Source: Planctomycetaceae bacterium | GTDB taxonomy: Bacteria > Planctomycetota > Planctomycetia > Planctomycetales > Planctomycetaceae | Length of the DNA: 64,000 nucleotides | Assembly: GCA_020638955.1 (NCBI GenBank) | Contig: JACKHO010000004.1 | Location: 310,001-374,000, forward strand | Reading direction: 5' to 3' | In this document: positions 60,036 to 64,000 of the stretch, in pieces | How positions within the stretch are numbered: position 1 is the stretch's first letter | Layout of the letters: every line of letters begins with the position of its first letter | Notes under the pieces: model-generated | The model's database searches: none | Told to the model about the DNA's origin: nothing | What the model saw: only the letters and a program-made list of their open reading frames with translations | Translations under genes and position numbers: made by a program

Positions 60036-62768
60036 GTGCCTACCGTGGAAGAGTTCATCTGCTTCGGCCTGTTCATTTTGCTGATTATCATCGCCATGCC
60101 GGCCATGATTCTCGTCACGCTCGGGCGATTCCGGGAAGAGGTCTCGGAACGGAACAAGAAGACGAACCGCATGCTCCGTGAGCAGGGGGAATCGCTTAAC
60201 CGATTGCAGTCGGAGTTAACGCAACTCCGCACTGCGGCGCAACTGCTGAAGGCGCGACTCCCGTCGTCCCTATCTGAACTGGCCGAGCAGCAGACAGCCG
60301 AAACTCGTCCTGCACCACCAGGTTCAACTGAATCACGAACGCTCAAAACGCCCATTGCCGCCGAGCGCCCTGAGTTCACAAAGCCACCAACCGTTGCTGA
60401 GACTCCTGTACGCAAAGTAACGGAACGCACTGAGCCGAAACCTGGAGAATTCGTCGACACCGCCGACGTGGAAGTTGTCGAGCACGGCTCAAAAACACCA
60501 GAACCTGTGGGCCATGCTGCCTCTGATTTGCATGCCGCGCGAAAGTATACGGCTACTGATGTTGAGGACGACGCGTTCATTGATGAGTCTGAAGAACGTG
60601 AAAGCAGAACGCCAGAATCGGTTGGTGCTGCACGCGAGCCGGGACAGTTCGAAGCGGCTGCCGCCAGTGTGATGACCCGGATTTGGAATTGGATTGTCGT
60701 CGGAGAAGAACACATTCCCGAAGGCGTTTCGGTCGAATATGCCATTGCCAGTCAATGGCTGCTCCGCTTGAGCGTACTCCTGCTCGTCATTGGTGTAGGA
60801 TTCTTCCTGCAATACTCCATTGAACACGATTGGATCAATGAGGCCGGTCGAGTGGCGTTAGCGACCATCGCAGGCCTGGGCGTGTTAATTGGCGGCGTGC
60901 GACTGCTGGGTGGACGCTATCAACTCCTGGGGCATGGACTCATGGGGACGGGGGTGGCGACTTTGTACTTCGCCGCATTCGCGTCTTACAACTTTTATCA
61001 CCTGGTCGATCCACTCGTGGCATTTGCAGCCATGGCGGTCGTCACCGCACTCTGCGGCTGGATGTCGGTCCGATTCAACACCGTACTCATTGCGGTACTC
61101 GGCGTGCTCGGTGGCTACCTCACACCCATCATGCTGTCGACAGGGACCGTCAACTTCCCTGGCCTGTTTGGCTATATGCTGATTCTGGGTTGTGGCGTGC
61201 TGTGGATTTGCAGCCACAAGCACTGGCCGCTGCTGCACTACGTCAGCATGGCGTGCAATTACCTGTTGATGTTCGCCTCGCTGGTGCGATTCAACGTCGA
61301 TTTGTTCTGGCAGGTCATGCCCTTCGTCACGGCCTTCTTCGTGCTCTATTCGACCATGGTCTTTGTTTACAACTTGAGATCGCGAACCAAGTCAAATCTG
61401 CTGGACGTACTGGTGCTGTTCCTCAACTCGGGGATTTACTTCGCCACCAGTTACTGGCTGGTCGAACGCACATTCGAGAAGGAATGGGTCGCTGCGGTTA
61501 CTCTGGGACTAACGGCGTTCTACATCGCACACGTTTATTACTGTCTGGTTCGCAGAGTGCTGGACCGCGAGCTCATGCTCAGCTTCTGTGGTCTGGCCGC
61601 ACTCTATCTGGCAATTACGTTGCCGTTGCTCTTGTCGCCTGCCTGGCTGACGGTTGCCTGGTCGCTGCAGGCCCTGGTCATGATTTGGATTGCCATCCAA
61701 CTCGACAGTCGCTTCCTGCTGCACCTCGGATATTTGATGTACGGAGTTGTCGTGTTCCGGTTCGGGTTCTTCGACCTGCCTCGTCAATACGGCATGCCGA
61801 TGCAGTCGACCACTCTCGCCGAATACTTCCCCATGCTGCTGCAGCGGCTCATGATGTTCGGTGTTCCAATTGGTTCGTTCGCCGTGAGCTACCGACTGCT
61901 GCAAAACGCTCCTGTGGCCGGAGACAAACGGCTCATGGACGCGGCCAACGACATTCACGACATGGTCGACCGCAACTGGGCACTTAAAGGCTTAGTGTTC
62001 GGTGCTCTGGGAATGTTGTTCATATTCCTGCATTTGGAATTGAATCGAACATTCGGAATCGCGTTCGATCCTTTGCGTCTCCCTGTGCTGACCATGCTGT
62101 GGGTGGTTGCCTGTGGATTTCTGTTACGGGAAGTTGTGCGACATCGGAATCCAGTCGTGCAGACGCTGCTCGTGCTGTTTATGTCGGTCATGATTATCAA
62201 ACTGTTTGTCTTTGACGTCATGTCGTGGCACCTCACTGGGCATCTGGTATACGGATCCAGCTACAGTGGACTCGAGGCACTCATGCGGCTCATTGACTTC
62301 GGGGTCATCATTCTCTTCTTCGGCTTGGGATACAAAATCTTCGCCGGCGGTGAGGAAGGGACTGAAGACGACATCAAAACATGGCGGAGCACTTTTGCGA
62401 CGCTGGCGGTTGGATTGTTGTTTGTGTTTACTTCGCTGGAAACAAACACCTTCCTCAGCCATTTCATTCCGGGGTTGCAGGCAGGTGGAATCTCAATTCT
62501 GTGGTCACTGTTCGCACTGAGCTTCCTGTACTGCGGAATTCTTTTCCGCAAGTCGGGACTACGTTACCTGGGATTGGCATTCTTCGGTCTGATTGCTCTG
62601 AAGATTTTCATGATCGACCTGGCTCGCCTCGACCAGATTTACCGAATTGTCGCCTTCATCATTCTGGGCGTGCTGGTATTGGGGGGATCGTTCCTCTATC
62701 TCCGCTTCAGGGAGTCATTCGAAGATGAAAAAGAACCGCAACAGCGTTTGCCGGAGGATGTGACATGA
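60036..62768 (+). CDS. DUF2339 multi-spanning membrane protein
   Basis: This 910-residue protein begins at GTG 60036 (an in-frame GTG at 60045 is possible). A first membrane segment (about 7-29, LFILLIIIAMPAMILVTLG) is followed by a charged coiled-coil (about 30-75) and a long Pro/Thr/Glu-rich linker to about 215. About 20 membrane helices follow, starting AIASQWLLRLSVLLLVIGVG, as in DUF2339 (YP_ family) proteins. The 170-residue linker is longer than in proteobacterial members. It is coupled to the next gene by ATGA overlap, as DUF2339 usually is with DUF3999. Confidence 0.85.
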   Translation: MPTVEEFICFGLFILLIIIAMPAMILVTLGRFREEVSERNKKTNRMLREQGESLNRLQSELTQLRTAAQLLKARLPSSLSELAEQQTAETRPAPPGSTESRTLKTPIAAERPEFTKPPTVAETPVRKVTERTEPKPGEFVDTADVEVVEHGSKTPEPVGHAASDLHAARKYTATDVEDDAFIDESEERESRTPESVGAAREPGQFEAAAASVMTRIWNWIVVGEEHIPEGVSVEYAIASQWLLRLSVLLLVIGVGFFLQYSIEHDWINEAGRVALATIAGLGVLIGGVRLLGGRYQLLGHGLMGTGVATLYFAAFASYNFYHLVDPLVAFAAMAVVTALCGWMSVRFNTVLIAVLGVLGGYLTPIMLSTGTVNFPGLFGYMLILGCGVLWICSHKHWPLLHYVSMACNYLLMFASLVRFNVDLFWQVMPFVTAFFVLYSTMVFVYNLRSRTKSNLLDVLVLFLNSGIYFATSYWLVERTFEKEWVAAVTLGLTAFYIAHVYYCLVRRVLDRELMLSFCGLAALYLAITLPLLLSPAWLTVAWSLQALVMIWIAIQLDSRFLLHLGYLMYGVVVFRFGFFDLPRQYGMPMQSTTLAEYFPMLLQRLMMFGVPIGSFAVSYRLLQNAPVAGDKRLMDAANDIHDMVDRNWALKGLVFGALGMLFIFLHLELNRTFGIAFDPLRLPVLTMLWVVACGFLLREVVRHRNPVVQTLLVLFMSVMIIKLFVFDVMSWHLTGHLVYGSSYSGLEALMRLIDFGVIILFFGLGYKIFAGGEEGTEDDIKTWRSTFATLAVGLLFVFTSLETNTFLSHFIPGLQAGGISILWSLFALSFLYCGILFRKSGLRYLGLAFFGLIALKIFMIDLARLDQIYRIVAFIILGVLVLGGSFLYLRFRESFEDEKEPQQRLPEDVT

Positions 62769-64000
62769 GAATGATCGTTCTGATTTCCAGTTTGCTGGTC
62801 TCGACTGCCGCATGGGCACAGGACGTGACTCAAGAAGTGTCCGTACGGCAAGTGCAACTTCCCCCCATTTCGGAAACGACAGTAATCGCCGTACCGCTGG
62901 ATACAGCGGTATATGAAACGGCTGCGACCAATCTTCATGACCTGCGACTGCTCGACCGCCACGAAAGGGAAGTGGGCTATCTCGTGAAGCAGGTCACCGA
63001 AAAACGCACGCGCACTGTGCCGCGGACAAAGTCGATTAACGATCCGACATTGGACATTCTGGAGTCGGGGGGGCTGTCGGTTCGCTTCAGCCTGCGAAAA
63101 GAGGACGAAATTCCACACACGCTTAACATTCGGACGCCGCTATCGGATTTTGAACATCGGGTCCAACTCTTTGGCGTGGTTGATGGCCAAGAGGTTGAAC
63201 TCGTTGATGACGTCATTTTCGACTATCGACGCATTATGAATTTGCGCCGCACAACAATCAAAGTTCCGGCGACCGAGGCACGGGCGTTTCACTTGCTCAT
63301 TGAAACTCCCAAGGCTGAGCAGGAGTTACTGCTGAGAGAATTGACTCGGGAAGTGCGAGGTGGGGCGGAAACCAGCAGCCAGGAGAAATACACCGTCGTC
63401 CGCCGTCCCTTCCGAATGGATCGAATCGAAATGACCGCGGATTATGTGGAGACGGAAGGCCGCAGTCCGGTCGAAGCTGATTATCCCGTCGAAATCGTGA
63501 GCACAAAGGTCGACGAAGAAAATCAGGCCACGGAAATCGAAATTGCCTCGCATCGAGAACCGTTGACGCAGCTTACGTTCAGCATCAACGACAAGAACTT
63601 CAGTCGGGCCGTTCGATTGGAAGTGAATGACTCCACCGGCGCGCGTCGCCGTCTGGTCACAGAGACCACGCTTTCGTCTTTTTCTGTTGGGAGTATTCAC
63701 GAAGAGAAACTCGAAATCCATTTCCCGGCAACGCGCGAAGAACGTTACTTCGTCATCATTTCCAACGGCGACAGTCCACCGCTCGAAGTGGCGGGAGTGA
63801 GTGCCAAAGGCATTGTCGAACACGTTTATGCACTGGTGGAACCGGGAGACACCATGACACTCACTTACGGAGTCCCCGATGCAACTCGTCCCAACTACGA
63901 CGTAAAAGCCCTGCAGCGCGCTCTCACGACGGAACAGCACATTGAAGTGGCCTCTCTCGGGCCAGCCACTCGGAGTGAGTTTCATCCGGCACCGGAGCCA
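62765..64000 (+). CDS. DUF3999-like exported protein, cut by the window end
   Basis: The ATG overlaps the DUF2339 stop (ATGA). The frame starts MRMIVLISSLLVSTAAWAQD, a signal peptide, and stays open for 412 codons to the last base, so the C terminus is missing. It contains VQLPPISETTVIAVPLDTAV, then DLRLLDRHEREVGYLVKQV, and a series of beta-rich segments (RRTTIKVPATEARAFHLLIE). DUF3999 proteins have this mix and accompany DUF2339 in many genomes. The pair is thought to be an envelope module, but the function is not established. Confidence 0.8.
   Translation, partial: MRMIVLISSLLVSTAAWAQDVTQEVSVRQVQLPPISETTVIAVPLDTAVYETAATNLHDLRLLDRHEREVGYLVKQVTEKRTRTVPRTKSINDPTLDILESGGLSVRFSLRKEDEIPHTLNIRTPLSDFEHRVQLFGVVDGQEVELVDDVIFDYRRIMNLRRTTIKVPATEARAFHLLIETPKAEQELLLRELTREVRGGAETSSQEKYTVVRRPFRMDRIEMTADYVETEGRSPVEADYPVEIVSTKVDEENQATEIEIASHREPLTQLTFSINDKNFSRAVRLEVNDSTGARRRLVTETTLSSFSVGSIHEEKLEIHFPATREERYFVIISNGDSPPLEVAGVSAKGIVEHVYALVEPGDTMTLTYGVPDATRPNYDVKALQRALTTEQHIEVASLGPATRSEFHPAPEP

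Overview
The window looks like a chromosomal stretch from a planctomycete (order Planctomycetales). The main evidence is the family content. It has a DUF1549/DUF1553 cytochrome-like protein with a Big-2-like segment, a DUF1080 (3-keto-disaccharide hydrolase) protein, a Tat-exported Gfo/Idh/MocA oxidoreductase, a DapL aminotransferase, a TIR-STAND ATPase with helical repeats, and many signal-peptide proteins without close functional assignments. Intergenic ends often carry imperfect palindromes. No rRNA, tRNA or CRISPR array was recognised. Most genes are single or in short same-strand runs.

Layout. 1-1.2 kb: an integrase remnant and a probable Imm50-type immunity gene. 1.3-4.0 kb: pfp (PPi type), ftsY and a small membrane protein. 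4.0-12.8 kb: a minus-strand block (DUF1549/1553, CrtI-like oxidoreductase, lactonase, dapL, PHP protein, two small conserved proteins). 13-17.2 kb: a plus-strand block (SDR epimerase, pheA, glpF-type channel, DUF1080). 17.4-20.2 kb: a TIR-NB-ARC-repeat protein, a candidate defence gene. 20.3-21.8 kb: a gene graveyard made of a truncated IS630 followed by fragments of an AAA ATPase, a histidine kinase and a response regulator. 21.8-24.5 kb: exported or orphan proteins. 24.7-30.4 kb: smc and a FlgI-like/HEAT lipoprotein. 30.8-33.4 kb: TauD-like dioxygenase, purU, DUF1643. 33.4-34.7 kb: Gfo/Idh/MocA oxidoreductase. 35.0-41.7 kb: a signalling cassette (receiver-PAS-SpoIIE phosphatase, large PAS/GAF histidine kinase, single-domain response regulator). 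Its first gene is split by an IS110-family element. 41.7-44.3 kb: a NagB-like protein, a 52-residue membrane protein and an HtrA-like protease. 44.35-45.9 kb: a complete IS1182-type element. 46-50 kb: aroF-type DAHP synthase, mnmE, a Flp-like pilin, rimB/rimK. 51-64 kb: a pyruvate/indolepyruvate decarboxylase, a membrane protein, two small genes, hrpA, and a DUF2339/DUF3999 pair cut by the window end.

The strongest observation is the IS110 element at 35160-36384. Its boundaries can be set to the base, because removing it with one CT core restores an open 486-residue reading frame. The insertion lies two codons before the phospho-acceptor Asp of the receiver. The non-coding left end contains short stretches that match the target and donor flanks in the order expected of a bridge RNA. 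Joining the two ends would create a TTGACA-N16-TGTAAG promoter. Other points of note are the IS1182 element inserted in the apex of a bidirectional terminator, the TIR-STAND gene beside the graveyard, the FlgI/HEAT fusion, and two enzymes or domains that have lost canonical residues (NagB-like, FmdB-like).

Genes that plausibly work together: aroF and pheA in aromatic amino acid synthesis, dapL in diaminopimelate/lysine synthesis, rimB with rimK in protein-tail glutamate ligation, ftsY with the export of the many secreted proteins, and the 35-41.7 kb regulators as one phosphorelay.
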